From contig CANQAR010000002.1 of the NCBI GenBank assembly GCA_947588845.1, positions 1 to 64,000 of the forward strand: DNA of 64,000 nt, given 5' to 3'. Numbering within the stretch: the stretch's first letter is position 1; every line of letters begins with the position of its first letter. This DNA is from an uncultured Lachnospiraceae bacterium. Lineage in GTDB: Bacteria; Bacillota; Clostridia; Lachnospirales; Lachnospiraceae. This document shows positions 1-9,868 of this stretch, piece by piece. The translations under genes and the position numbers were made by a program. A model generated the notes under the pieces. It had not been told where the DNA came from. It did no database searches and saw only the letters and a program-made list of their open reading frames with translations.

Positions 1-118
1 CCGCCACGAAACGGTTCAGCTTATGATCCTTGGCTTTGTATACGTCAGCCATTCCGCCGGAACCGATTCTGGAAATAATCTCATATCTATTTTGTATAAA
101 TACTCCGACCTTCAGCAT
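1..118 (-). CDS. prkC: Serine/threonine protein kinase N-terminus (PrkC/PASTA-kinase-like), truncated by window edge
   Basis: Minus-strand translation from 118: [39 protein letters not shown], a typical glycine-rich loop. Lies directly downstream of a PP2C gene. Confidence 0.85.
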   Translation of the reverse strand, partial: MLKVGVFIQNRYEIISRIGSGGMADVYKAKDHKLNRFVA

Positions 119-135
119 GATAATCCTCCATCATT

Positions 136-855
136 TCAGAACTCGGCAAGAACAACCGAAATATTATCCCTGCCCCCGTTTTTGTTCGCCTCATTTACCA
201 GCTTATTCGCCGCTTCTTTCAGCGAACTGCTCTTTCTGACAATACGCAGAATATCATAGTCCTCCACCATATTCGTCAGTCCGTCGGAACAAAGCAGAAT
301 TTTGTCTCCCCGTTCCAGCTTCACGTCAAAAAAATCTATTTTTACCGGAGCCCGCACTCCGATTGCTCTCGTGATCACATTCCGGTCCGGATGGCTGCGC
401 GCATCCTCCCGTCTCAGTTCTCCGACACGTATCATCTCTTCCACGAGGGAATGGTCCCTCGTGATCTGCTCAATTTCCCCGTCAATCAGATACAGCCTGC
501 TGTCTCCCACATTGGCAACGTACAGATATCCGTCGCATATGGCGGCGGCAACAACGGTCGTCCCCATCCCTTCCAGGCTGGCGTCCGTTTTTGCCTTTTT
601 GATCACTTCTTCATTTGCCGTATGTATCGCCTGGCCGAGCAGCGCCACCGGCCTCTCTTCCCTGGAATTCTCAATATACCGGATCATGGTCTCCACGGTA
701 TAGCGCGAAGCCAGATCCCCTGCGTTATGTCCCCCCATGCCGTCCGCCACAATCAGCAGACTGGCAAGCTTTCCAACCGGCCGGTCAGAGGCGAACACAT
801 AATCCTGGTTCATATCGCGCCTCTTTCCAATGTCGGTAATACTATACACATTCAT
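136..855 (-). CDS. prpC: PP2C-family serine/threonine phosphatase (Stp/PrpC)
   Basis: MNVYSITDIGKRRDMNQDYV..., VADGMGGHNAGDLAS, NVGDSRLYL, LLCSDGLTNMV, GGRDNISVVL motifs. Start placed at the internal Met of the ORF 136..921. Confidence 0.93.
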   Translation of the reverse strand: MNVYSITDIGKRRDMNQDYVFASDRPVGKLASLLIVADGMGGHNAGDLASRYTVETMIRYIENSREERPVALLGQAIHTANEEVIKKAKTDASLEGMGTTVVAAAICDGYLYVANVGDSRLYLIDGEIEQITRDHSLVEEMIRVGELRREDARSHPDRNVITRAIGVRAPVKIDFFDVKLERGDKILLCSDGLTNMVEDYDILRIVRKSSSLKEAANKLVNEANKNGGRDNISVVLAEF

Positions 856-1919
856 AGTGCCGCATCCCCTCCTTCTGCATGCACTCCCGGTTCCATATAA
901 CTTCTCCTGAGCTGGCCGCATGCCCCGTTGATATCGCGGCCCATCTCTCTTCTAATAGTAACATTAATCCCATATTTTTCAAGCCTGTTTTTGAACGCCT
1001 GCACTTTCCGCGCCCGCGACTGCACATAGCTTCGCTCCTTTACCGGATTTACGGGGATCAGATTAACATGTCCCCCGAAACCGCCGAGCAGATCCGCCAG
1101 CAGATCCGCGTCGGTCAGGGAGTCGTTGACGCCTCCCACAAGACTGTATTCAAAAGTAACCCTGCGGCCTGTCCGCTGAAAATAATAACGGCAGGCGTCC
1201 AGCACATCTCTCAGCTCATACCGGAACGCAACCGGCATCAGTTCCTTTCGTTTTTCCTGCGTGGGCGCATGCAGCGACAGGGCGAGCGTAATCTGCAGCT
1301 TTTCGTCCGCGAGACGCCGGATATTCTCAACAATCCCGCAGGTAGAAACTGTGATGTTTCTCTGACTGATGCCAAGTCCCCGCTCATCCGTCAGGAGACG
1401 GATAAATTTCAGAAAATTATCATAATTATCCAATGGTTCCCCCGTCCCCATCGCCACCAGATGGGACACTCGTTCTCCGGTAATCTTCTGAATCTGGTAA
1501 ACCTGTCCAAGCATTTCTGACGCGAGCAGATTCCGGGAAAGCCCTCCGAGCGTGGACGCGCAGAAACGGCACCCCATACGGCAGCCCGCCTGCGTGGAGA
1601 TGCAGACAGAATTTCCGTGATGATAACGCATCAGCACGCTCTCAATCACATTGCCGTCCGACAGCCGGAACAGATATTTCTCCGTGCCGTCAATGGCGGA
1701 TTTCAAACGTCTGACCAGTTCCGGCAGCGCACACTGATATTCCTGATCAAGCCTGGCACGAAAAGAAACCGGGAGATTCGTCATCTCATCAAAACTCCCG
1801 GCAAGCTTCTGATGCAGCCACTGGTAAAGCTGCGCCGCGCGGAATCTTTTCTCCCCGAGCTTCTCTATTTCTGTCTGCAGACCGGCAAAATCCATGGACC
1901 GGATATCCTCTTTTTCCAT
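852..1919 (-). CDS. rlmN: 23S rRNA (adenine(2503)-C(2))-methyltransferase RlmN
   Basis: Radical SAM CxxxCxxC (CRMGCRFCAST), GTGEPLDNYDNF, CGQLR C-terminus. Confidence 0.95.
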   Translation of the reverse strand: MEKEDIRSMDFAGLQTEIEKLGEKRFRAAQLYQWLHQKLAGSFDEMTNLPVSFRARLDQEYQCALPELVRRLKSAIDGTEKYLFRLSDGNVIESVLMRYHHGNSVCISTQAGCRMGCRFCASTLGGLSRNLLASEMLGQVYQIQKITGERVSHLVAMGTGEPLDNYDNFLKFIRLLTDERGLGISQRNITVSTCGIVENIRRLADEKLQITLALSLHAPTQEKRKELMPVAFRYELRDVLDACRYYFQRTGRRVTFEYSLVGGVNDSLTDADLLADLLGGFGGHVNLIPVNPVKERSYVQSRARKVQAFKNRLEKYGINVTIRREMGRDINGACGQLRRSYMEPGVHAEGGDAAL

Positions 1920-2044
1920 ATTGTACTCTCTCCCGATGATCATTTTTCGTCGCTGGTCACGGAGTGAACAGTGATCATTTTCCCCGCGGCGCTGCATCGA
2001 TTTCAAAACAGCGGATATTTTCTGCCGCGTACCACCTCCCGGAC

Positions 2045-3424
2045 TCATACCCCGTAGACAATTCCCGTGTCCTCAAGTCTGCGGAATCTTGCGATAAAAA
2101 ATCCATCCGACTGATGAATTCCCGGAAGAAGCTGAATATATCCTCCCTGCGTCGTCCGGGACCGAAGTTCCTCGCAGATATACGGATCGATGCTGTCAAG
2201 ACAGAAGGGATAATTTTCCAGAAACCATTTCACATTGTACTGATTCTCATCCGCGCCGATCGTACAGGTGCTGAAAATCAGCGTGCCGCCCGGCCGAACG
2301 TAATCCTGCACCGTATTCAGTATTCTGCGCTGCAGCCGTATGATATCCTGCTGTTTTTTCTCCGACATTTTGTACTTGATGTCCTGCTTTCTTCCAATCA
2401 CGCCAAGACCGGAACACGGAAGATCCGCAAGCACGATATCCGCCCTCTGATGTGACTCCGCATCCGGAATGGTTGCGTCCTTCACGACCGCGCGTATGTT
2501 GAGCGCTTCGCTTTCCTCAATCCTGCGCTGCATCCATCTCACTTTCATTTCCGATATATCCCGCGCCTCAACATAACCGCTGTCCATCAGTTTTTCAGAA
2601 AGATGCATGCTCTTTCCGCCGGGAGCCGCGCAGACATCAATGCAGTAATCCCCCCAGTTCGGGGCCGCAATCTCCGCGACAAGCATGGAACTGACATCCT
2701 GTATCGCTATCCACCCTTTTTTGAACGCTGAAACTGCGTTTATGTAGTTGTACCCTGAGATCTCCAGCGCATAGTCAAGGTACGGGTGCTGCCTGACCGT
2801 GATTCCCTGCTGTTCAAGTTCCCGGATGATTTCTTCTTTCGAGGCTTTTCCAAATCTGCAGCGCACCACCGTTTTCTTTTCCATGTGGGAATCTCTGCAG
2901 ATGCATTCCGTCGCCTCATAGCCAAACTGTTTCACCCATTTGTCGACCATCCAGACCGGAAACGAGTATTTTACAGAAAGAAAACGCAGCGGATCTCTCT
3001 TCTCATCCGGATACTGCACCTGGCTTAAGCGGCGCGCAACATTGCGCAGAACCGCATTGACAAACCCTTTCAGGTTGTAAAAGCCTCTGCGCTGCGCAAT
3101 CCTGACCGCTTCATTACAGGAGGCGGAATCCGGCACACTGTCCATATATTTCATCTGATACACCGACATACGCAGAAGATTCCGGATCAGAGGTTTCATA
3201 TTGTAGACAGGAACGTTGGAAAACTGCTCGATGATATAATCCAGCTGAAGCATATGTTCCAGCGTTCCTTCTGTCACGCGCGTGATAAACGCGCGGTCAC
3301 GTTTCTCAAGATACTGGTACTTTTCCAGTACAGCGCGCAGCACAACATGACTGTAGGCCTCTTCCTCCGTGATCTCGATCAGCGCATCCAGAATAATTTC
3401 CCTGAGATTCACCTGTCTAGTCAC
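2045..3424 (-). CDS. rsmB: 16S rRNA (cytosine(967)-C(5))-methyltransferase RsmB
   Basis: NusB-like N-terminus plus Nol1/Nop2/Sun domain (DVCAAPGGKSMHLSE, DLPCSGLGVIGRKQDIKY, STCTIGADEN). Confidence 0.94.
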   Translation of the reverse strand: MTRQVNLREIILDALIEITEEEAYSHVVLRAVLEKYQYLEKRDRAFITRVTEGTLEHMLQLDYIIEQFSNVPVYNMKPLIRNLLRMSVYQMKYMDSVPDSASCNEAVRIAQRRGFYNLKGFVNAVLRNVARRLSQVQYPDEKRDPLRFLSVKYSFPVWMVDKWVKQFGYEATECICRDSHMEKKTVVRCRFGKASKEEIIRELEQQGITVRQHPYLDYALEISGYNYINAVSAFKKGWIAIQDVSSMLVAEIAAPNWGDYCIDVCAAPGGKSMHLSEKLMDSGYVEARDISEMKVRWMQRRIEESEALNIRAVVKDATIPDAESHQRADIVLADLPCSGLGVIGRKQDIKYKMSEKKQQDIIRLQRRILNTVQDYVRPGGTLIFSTCTIGADENQYNVKWFLENYPFCLDSIDPYICEELRSRTTQGGYIQLLPGIHQSDGFFIARFRRLEDTGIVYGV

Positions 3425-4160
3425 GTTTTCTTCCCCCCGCCAGAATGATCAGACGCAGAAGCTGCAGGATGGACGCGGCAAGCCCTGCCACATAGGTCAT
3501 CGCGGCAGCGCGCAGTACTTTCCTTCCTCCCGCCAGCTCCTGATCTCCCAGAATGTGTCCGTCCTCAAGCACCCGAAGCGCCCGTTTCGACGCGTTTAGT
3601 TCGACCGGAAGCGTCACAAGCTGAAAAAGCACCGCCAGAGAAAAGAGAAGAATCCCGAGCATCAGCAGCGGACGCATGGAAAAGATCAGTCCCATGAGAA
3701 AGATCGGCCATGAGATCGTCGAACCGAAGTTCGCCGCTGGTACCAGCGTACTGCGCAGAACCAGCGGAGCATAATGCACCTGATGCTGGATCGCATGTCC
3801 GCACTCATGGGCGGCAACACAGACGGCAGCCACGGAATTTGATCCGTAGGTACTGTCCGAGAGCCGGAGCGTTTTCGTTCTCGGATCATAGTGATCTGTC
3901 AGAGATCCGCTGATATGCTCAATCGCCACATCATAGATTCCGGCGGCATGCAGAACCCGCTGAGCCGCCGCCGCCCCGGTGAGTCCCGCCGCGCTTCTCA
4001 CCTTCGAATATCTGCCAAATGTATTTTTGACCATGGCAGAAGCCGCCAGAGAAAGAAGCAGACCCGCAAAGACCAGAAGCATGGTCGGATCAAACATATA
4101 ACCGTAACGGCCGTAGCCGTAGCCCCCATAACCGTAACCATAATAGGACAGTAAAAACAT
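3417..4160 (-). CDS. Zinc metallopeptidase, YugP-like membrane family, with Gly/Tyr-rich N-terminus
   Basis: HECGHAIQH zinc motif, multiple TM segments; N-terminus MFLLSYYGYGYGGYGYGRYGYMFDPTMLLV. Confidence 0.88.
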   Translation of the reverse strand: MFLLSYYGYGYGGYGYGRYGYMFDPTMLLVFAGLLLSLAASAMVKNTFGRYSKVRSAAGLTGAAAAQRVLHAAGIYDVAIEHISGSLTDHYDPRTKTLRLSDSTYGSNSVAAVCVAAHECGHAIQHQVHYAPLVLRSTLVPAANFGSTISWPIFLMGLIFSMRPLLMLGILLFSLAVLFQLVTLPVELNASKRALRVLEDGHILGDQELAGGRKVLRAAAMTYVAGLAASILQLLRLIILAGGRKRD

Positions 4161-4238
4161 AATATCACTCCTTATTGCATATCCTGCGAAAGCCCGCCGC
4201 AAGGCCTGAGCAGTCCACAGATTTTATTTTCTGATTTA

Positions 4239-5276
4239 TCAGACAGTTTCCAGCCGTTCGCCTGCCGTCATCGGATACCCGCGCAGAAACGCGTCGACCG
4301 GCATGCGTTTTTTCCCTTCCGGCTGAAGTTCAAGAACGGACAAAATGCCGTCTCCTGTCTGAATCTTCAGCGTCCTCTTCGTCACTTCCACGATCGTTCC
4401 GGGCAGGACAGACGAACCGGCGGCATGTTCTGATCTGCAAGAAAACGGTGTGCCGTCATCATTGTCCGCGTGATCCGGCCTGATTCCGGAAGATGTTTCA
4501 TCAGCCGCAGACGGCTGCACGGCAGCGGAATGAATTTTCAGTATCCGCCCGTTGTACCGTGTATACGCCCCCGGCCACGGATTCATTCCGCGGACAAGCC
4601 GCTCAATCTCGCAGGCGCTTCTGCTCCAGTCGATCTTTCCCTGTTCTTTTCTCAGCATCGACGCGTACATGGTCGGACTCTCGGCCGGCTGTTTTTCATA
4701 AACCGCCGTCCCGTCCCCAAGCGCATCCAGCGTCCGGAGCAGCAGATCCGCCCCCTCCCGCGCCAGCCGGTCAAACAGGCTTCCTCCCGTCTCCTTCGGA
4801 TCCAGCCGGACAACGGTCTTCATAATCATATCTCCCGTGTCAAGACCTTCGTCCATGCGCATCGTCGTGACGCCCGACTCCTCATCCCCGTTCAGAACCG
4901 CCCACTGGATCGGAGCGGCCCCGCGGTATCTCGGGAGCAGGGAAGCATGTACATTGATGCACCCGTACGGAGGAAGCTCCAGAATCCGCTTCGGGATCAG
5001 CTGGCCGAAGGCCACGACAATGATTGCGTCCGGCCGCAGTTCCTCCAGAATCCGCACGGATTCCTCCTCCCGGATGCGAAGCGGCTGGTAGACCGGAATC
5101 CCGGCGGATACCGCCGTCTCCTTGACCGGGGTCATCTGCAGCGCCTTTCCGCGCCCTTTTGGTTTGTCCGGCTGCGTGAATACGGCCTGCACCTGGTAGC
5201 GCGGAGAATCGATCAGCGCCTGCAGCGTCCCGACCGCAAAATCCGGCGTTCCCATAAACACAACATTTTTAATCAT
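4239..5276 (-). CDS. fmt: Methionyl-tRNA formyltransferase
   Basis: MGTPDFAVGTLQAL, NVHASLLPRYRGAAPIQWAV, DTGDMI motifs. Confidence 0.95.
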   Translation of the reverse strand: MIKNVVFMGTPDFAVGTLQALIDSPRYQVQAVFTQPDKPKGRGKALQMTPVKETAVSAGIPVYQPLRIREEESVRILEELRPDAIIVVAFGQLIPKRILELPPYGCINVHASLLPRYRGAAPIQWAVLNGDEESGVTTMRMDEGLDTGDMIMKTVVRLDPKETGGSLFDRLAREGADLLLRTLDALGDGTAVYEKQPAESPTMYASMLRKEQGKIDWSRSACEIERLVRGMNPWPGAYTRYNGRILKIHSAAVQPSAADETSSGIRPDHADNDDGTPFSCRSEHAAGSSVLPGTIVEVTKRTLKIQTGDGILSVLELQPEGKKRMPVDAFLRGYPMTAGERLETV

Positions 5277-5748
5277 CCTCTTCTCCTTCCGCGGTCACGT
5301 CAAAGAGATCTCCCTCGACAAGATTTACGTACATATTGCCCTCCAGGTGGTCACACTCGTGACAGATGGCCCGCGCAAGCAGTTCCGTACCCTCAACCTC
5401 GAACTCTTCCATCTCTGTATTTTGTGCGCGCACTTTTACATAATTCGGACGCGTCACGATCCCGGCCTGTCCCGGCAGCGAGAGGCAGCCTTCCTGTCCG
5501 GTCTGCTCCCCGGAAGTCTCAAGAATCTCCGGATTGATCAGAATCACCGGTCCTTCTCCTATATCAATTACCACAATTCTCTTTAATATACCTACCTGCG
5601 GCGCGGCAAGTCCCACTCCGCCTGCATCGTACATCGTTTCAAGCATATCCTCGATCAGTGTCTTCGTCCGCGGTGTCATCTCCCTGACAGGACGGCACAC
5701 CTTTTCAAGTATGGCATCTCCCATAATCCGAATCTGACGCAGCGCCAT
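5269..5748 (-). CDS. def: Peptide deformylase
   Basis: GVGLAAPQVG, EGCLSLPG, HECDHLEG motifs; adjacent to fmt. Confidence 0.95.
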   Translation of the reverse strand: MALRQIRIMGDAILEKVCRPVREMTPRTKTLIEDMLETMYDAGGVGLAAPQVGILKRIVVIDIGEGPVILINPEILETSGEQTGQEGCLSLPGQAGIVTRPNYVKVRAQNTEMEEFEVEGTELLARAICHECDHLEGNMYVNLVEGDLFDVTAEGEEDD

Positions 5749-5775
5749 AACAAATTCCTCCTTACTTTCCTGTTT

Positions 5776-8169
5776 TCAGTTCATCTCAAATTGTATCAGA
5801 ATTTTCTGATACCCTTCATTCATCTCAATATACTGTTCCATCTTATTTTTAAACGCGGTAAGCTTTTTTCCATCCGTCTGTTTTGCATAGATTACTTTCC
5901 GGTATACATCATTGATCCGGGCAACCGGCTCATCCGCCGGCCCGAGAACAGCCGTCTGGTAGCGGACCGACGCTCTGCGCGCAAACTCTCCCAGATATGA
6001 AACCGCCGTCTCCAGTTTCTCTTTATCCGCGCAGCTGCAGTGAATCGCGAGCATCCCCCCTACCGGCGGGTATCCTGACATTTTTCTGTACGCAATCTCT
6101 TTCTGGTAAAATGGTTCATATTTCTGCGCAGCGGCGCAGACGACCGCATAATGTTCCGGATCATAAGTCTGAATCACAACTTCCCCCGGCAGCGTTCCGC
6201 GGCCTGCCCGTCCCGCCGCCTGGGTCAGCAGCTGATAGGTCCGCTCCGCCGCCCGGAAATCACTGACATTCAGAGACAGGTCTGCCGCAAGTATTCCGAC
6301 AAGCGTCACGTCCGGAAAGTCATGTCCTTTGACAATCATCTGCGTTCCGATCAGAATATCCGCCTCTTTTCTGGAAAAAGCATGAAGAATCGCGGCATGC
6401 CCGTCTTTTCCCCGCGTCGTGTCCGCATCCATCCGCAGAATCCTCGCCTGCGGAAAAGCGCCTGAGACAATTTCCTCGATCTGTTGTGTTCCGGCCCCAA
6501 AGCCTCCGATATACCTGGAACCGCAGGCCGGACATTCCCGCACGCTCATCTGCCGGTATCCGCAGTAATGGCAGACCATCTGACCGTTTCTGTGCAGGGA
6601 AAGGGAGACATCGCAGTGAGGGCACTTTATCACATGACCGCATGCTCTGCACACAACAGAGCCGGAATACCCTCTGCGGTTCAGAAACAGCATCATCTGC
6701 TGATGCCTGGCAAGACATCTTTCCATCTTTTCACGGAGAAGGCGGCTTAAAATCGAACGGTTTCCCGCACGCAGCTCTTCCCTCAGATCCACCGTATAAA
6801 CCCGCGGAAGCTGTCCTCCCGCCGCCCTCACGGGAAGCCGAATCAAATGATACTCCCCCTGCTGTGCCCCATAATACGCCTCCAGTGACGGCGTCGCGGA
6901 ACCAAGCACCAGCTTGGCGCCTTCCAGAAATGCCCTCCTGGCCGCGGTCTCCCGCGCATGGTAGCGGGGAACGCTCTCGCTCCGGTAGGACGGTTCATGT
7001 TCTTCGTCGACAATGATAATTCCAAGATTTGGAAACGGCGTAAACAATGCGGAACGCGGTCCGATCATAATGTCAATATCCCCATTTCTCGCCCGTTCAA
7101 ACTGATCATACCGCTCATTCGGGGTAAGCCTTGAGTGCAGAATCGAAATCCTGTCCCCGAATCTCTTGTAAAACCGCATCACGTTCTGGTACGTCAGGGA
7201 GATCTCCGGAATCAGAAGAATCGCCTGTTCCCCGTGCGCCAGAGCATACGCGATCAGCTCCATGTAAACTTCGGTCTTACCGCTCCCTGTCACGCCATGA
7301 ATCAGATATTTCCCCGAAGGTTCCGTCTGCCAGCGGCCGCAGATTTCATCGACCGCCGACTGCTGTCCCTCATTCAGCGGCAGCGGCTGCCAGGATGTCT
7401 GGCTGTCCGGTTCCTGTCCCCCGGCGCATTCCTGCCCTCTTTCCGCAGCCGGAAACTTCCTCTTCCCGGCTCCGGCTTTCTGTCCGCTCTCCGCTGCCGT
7501 GCCTTTTCCACCCGCATCATCCCGCTCATGTAAAAAATCTGTCCCGTTCTCCTGTTCCTGCAAAAACAGTTCCCGGATCAGCTGGGGCGTACGGTAGACG
7601 TGCTCGCTCTCAAATTTCAGAATCCCCTTCTCTTCCATCGCACGGACCACGGACATGGTAATTTTCAGCGCTCCGCCCGCAATCTCCCACGGAAGAACCG
7701 GCTGATCGAGCAGCGCCTCAAGCAGCCGGACTCTGGCTTTCTGGTTTTTCTTTTTCAGACCGGCAAGTACTTCCAGAGCCTCCTCCCGTGACAGACAAAG
7801 CACAATCTTTTTCTTCTCCTTCGGCGCCGCTTTCTCACGCAGGGGAAGCACCGTGCGCAGCGCCTGCACTGTCGTGGAACCATAAAAATCCCGCATCCAC
7901 AAGGCCAGAGCGATCAGCTTCGTATCTCCCCCGACAAGATCGGTCACGAGACTGCTGATAAATTTCAGTTTTCCCTTTTCATAAGACGGCTGGTCCGTCA
8001 GCCGGAGCACATATCCCCGGATTCTGCGGTTTCCCTTCCCGAACGGAACCTCCACCACATTCCCCGGTTCCAGCTTACCGGCAAGTTCCTCCGGTATTCT
8101 GTACTGAAATACTTTGTCAAGCTCACTGTGTGAGATATCGACAATAATATCCGCATACTGTTCAGTCAA
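5776..8169 (-). CDS. priA: Primosomal protein N' (replication restart helicase PriA)
   Basis: HGVTGSGKTEVYMELI, VDEEHEPSYRS, zinc-binding Cys cluster, GTQMIVKGHDFPDVTLVGIL. Confidence 0.95.
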   Translation of the reverse strand: MTEQYADIIVDISHSELDKVFQYRIPEELAGKLEPGNVVEVPFGKGNRRIRGYVLRLTDQPSYEKGKLKFISSLVTDLVGGDTKLIALALWMRDFYGSTTVQALRTVLPLREKAAPKEKKKIVLCLSREEALEVLAGLKKKNQKARVRLLEALLDQPVLPWEIAGGALKITMSVVRAMEEKGILKFESEHVYRTPQLIRELFLQEQENGTDFLHERDDAGGKGTAAESGQKAGAGKRKFPAAERGQECAGGQEPDSQTSWQPLPLNEGQQSAVDEICGRWQTEPSGKYLIHGVTGSGKTEVYMELIAYALAHGEQAILLIPEISLTYQNVMRFYKRFGDRISILHSRLTPNERYDQFERARNGDIDIMIGPRSALFTPFPNLGIIIVDEEHEPSYRSESVPRYHARETAARRAFLEGAKLVLGSATPSLEAYYGAQQGEYHLIRLPVRAAGGQLPRVYTVDLREELRAGNRSILSRLLREKMERCLARHQQMMLFLNRRGYSGSVVCRACGHVIKCPHCDVSLSLHRNGQMVCHYCGYRQMSVRECPACGSRYIGGFGAGTQQIEEIVSGAFPQARILRMDADTTRGKDGHAAILHAFSRKEADILIGTQMIVKGHDFPDVTLVGILAADLSLNVSDFRAAERTYQLLTQAAGRAGRGTLPGEVVIQTYDPEHYAVVCAAAQKYEPFYQKEIAYRKMSGYPPVGGMLAIHCSCADKEKLETAVSYLGEFARRASVRYQTAVLGPADEPVARINDVYRKVIYAKQTDGKKLTAFKNKMEQYIEMNEGYQKILIQFEMN

Positions 8170-8171
8170 TT

Positions 8172-9647
8172 CTACCTTCCTTCCAGAATCTCCCGGATCA
8201 GCACTCTCTCATCCATCGGATACTTCTTTCCCCGGATTTCCTGATAATCCTCATGCCCTTTTCCGGCAAGCACAACAATGTCGCCCGGCTCGCCGTGATG
8301 AATCGTGTAGGCGATCGCTTCCTTTCGGTTCGTGATCGTCACATATTTTCCATCCGTTTTTTTGATGCCGGTCACGATGTCCGCGATGATATCCTCCGGT
8401 TCTTCAAAGCGCGGATTATCCGACGTGATCACGGTCAGATCCGCAAGTCTGCCGGAAACCTCTCCCATCTCGTACCGCCGCAGCTTTGAACGGTTGCCTC
8501 CGCAGCCGAACATGCAGACAAGACGATGCGGATGATATTCCCGCAGCGTCTCAAGCAGACTCTCAAGCGCCATCGCGTTGTGCGCATAATCGATCATCAG
8601 GGTAAATTCGTCCGACACCTTTACCATTTCCACACGGCCCTTGACCTGCGCCTTTTTCAGCGCCGCTTTGATATCCTCGACATCCACCTTGAAATGACGG
8701 CAGATCGCAATGGCCGTCAGAGAATTATATACACTGAATTTACCCGGAATGTCAATCTCCACATCAAAATTCATCTTTCCGGTCACTGTGTAGGCGATTC
8801 CGAGATACCCCGGACGGCTGACAAGCTGTGCATTTTCCGCGCGCAGATCAGCCCCCTCGGAAAATCCGAACGTCTCCACCTCGCATGTATGTCCTTCCAG
8901 TATCTGCTGCAGATGCGCGTCGTCCGCGTTCAGAATGCCGACCTTGCACTGCCGAAACAGCATGCTCTTGCAGGAAAGATAATGCTCAAAGCTCGTATGC
9001 TCTGCCGGTCCGATGTGATCCGGCTCGATATTCGTAAAGATACCCAGTTCGAACGGAATCCCTGCCGTGCGGTGGAGCATCAGCCCCTGCGAGGCAACTT
9101 CCATCACGACAATATCGCATCCTGCTTTGACCATACGGTCGAAGTATTCCTGAATCAGGATTGATTCCGGCGTTGTGTTGTCCGCATGAATATGTTCTTC
9201 CCCGATGATAATCTCGATTGTCCCGATCAGTCCCACTTTATATCCCGCCGATTCGAGAATCGACTTCACCATGTAAGTCGTCGTCGTCTTCCCCTTCGTT
9301 CCCGTGATGCCGATCACCTTGAGCTTTTCCGCCGGATATCCGTACCATGCCGCGGAGATCAGCGCCATCGCATAGCGGGAATCCTCGACAAGGATCACCG
9401 TCACATCATCCGGGATCTGCAGATCTTCCCGGTCTGTGACATCATCCTGCACGATCAAAACTTTTGCGCCGCGCGACACCACATCCGGAATATATTTATG
9501 ACCGTCTGTCACCGCGCCTTTAATACAGAAAAACAGGGAGCCGTCCGCCGCCCTGCGTGAATCATTCGCAATGCCCGTAACCTCCGCATCCAGAGAACCC
9601 TGCAGACACCGGTAAGTCAGCCGTTCCAGTAATTTTTCAAGTTTCAT
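8172..9647 (-). CDS. murE: UDP-N-acetylmuramyl-tripeptide synthetase (MurE-type Mur ligase)
   Basis: GITGTKGKTTTTYMVKSIL, TPESILIQEYF, DYAHNAMALESLLETL, DNPRFEEPEDII. Confidence 0.9.
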   Translation of the reverse strand: MKLEKLLERLTYRCLQGSLDAEVTGIANDSRRAADGSLFFCIKGAVTDGHKYIPDVVSRGAKVLIVQDDVTDREDLQIPDDVTVILVEDSRYAMALISAAWYGYPAEKLKVIGITGTKGKTTTTYMVKSILESAGYKVGLIGTIEIIIGEEHIHADNTTPESILIQEYFDRMVKAGCDIVVMEVASQGLMLHRTAGIPFELGIFTNIEPDHIGPAEHTSFEHYLSCKSMLFRQCKVGILNADDAHLQQILEGHTCEVETFGFSEGADLRAENAQLVSRPGYLGIAYTVTGKMNFDVEIDIPGKFSVYNSLTAIAICRHFKVDVEDIKAALKKAQVKGRVEMVKVSDEFTLMIDYAHNAMALESLLETLREYHPHRLVCMFGCGGNRSKLRRYEMGEVSGRLADLTVITSDNPRFEEPEDIIADIVTGIKKTDGKYVTITNRKEAIAYTIHHGEPGDIVVLAGKGHEDYQEIRGKKYPMDERVLIREILEGR

Positions 9648-9754
9648 ATAAATAAACCCTCCGTCTTGAGTTATCAGTTAAAACCTTTTAATCCCAGCAT
9701 CATAATATGTAATACTACCACAGTATAACACTCTCTGGAATTCTTCACAAGAAA

Positions 9755-9813
9755 AAAAGCGAACAAAAGACCCGCAGGAGGGCCTTTTAGCGTTTTTATC
9801 CCTTCTGCGGGCC
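9755..9813 (-). terminator. Rho-independent terminator downstream of the sugar ABC permease gene
   Basis: On minus strand GGCCCGCAGAAGGG...CCCTCCTGCGGGTCTTTTGTT: GC-rich stem followed by a U-rich tract. Confidence 0.8.
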
Positions 9814-9868
9814 TTTGTATGTACATTTTCCAGTCTGAAAATCCGTAAACTTTCAGTTTGCAAAGATA

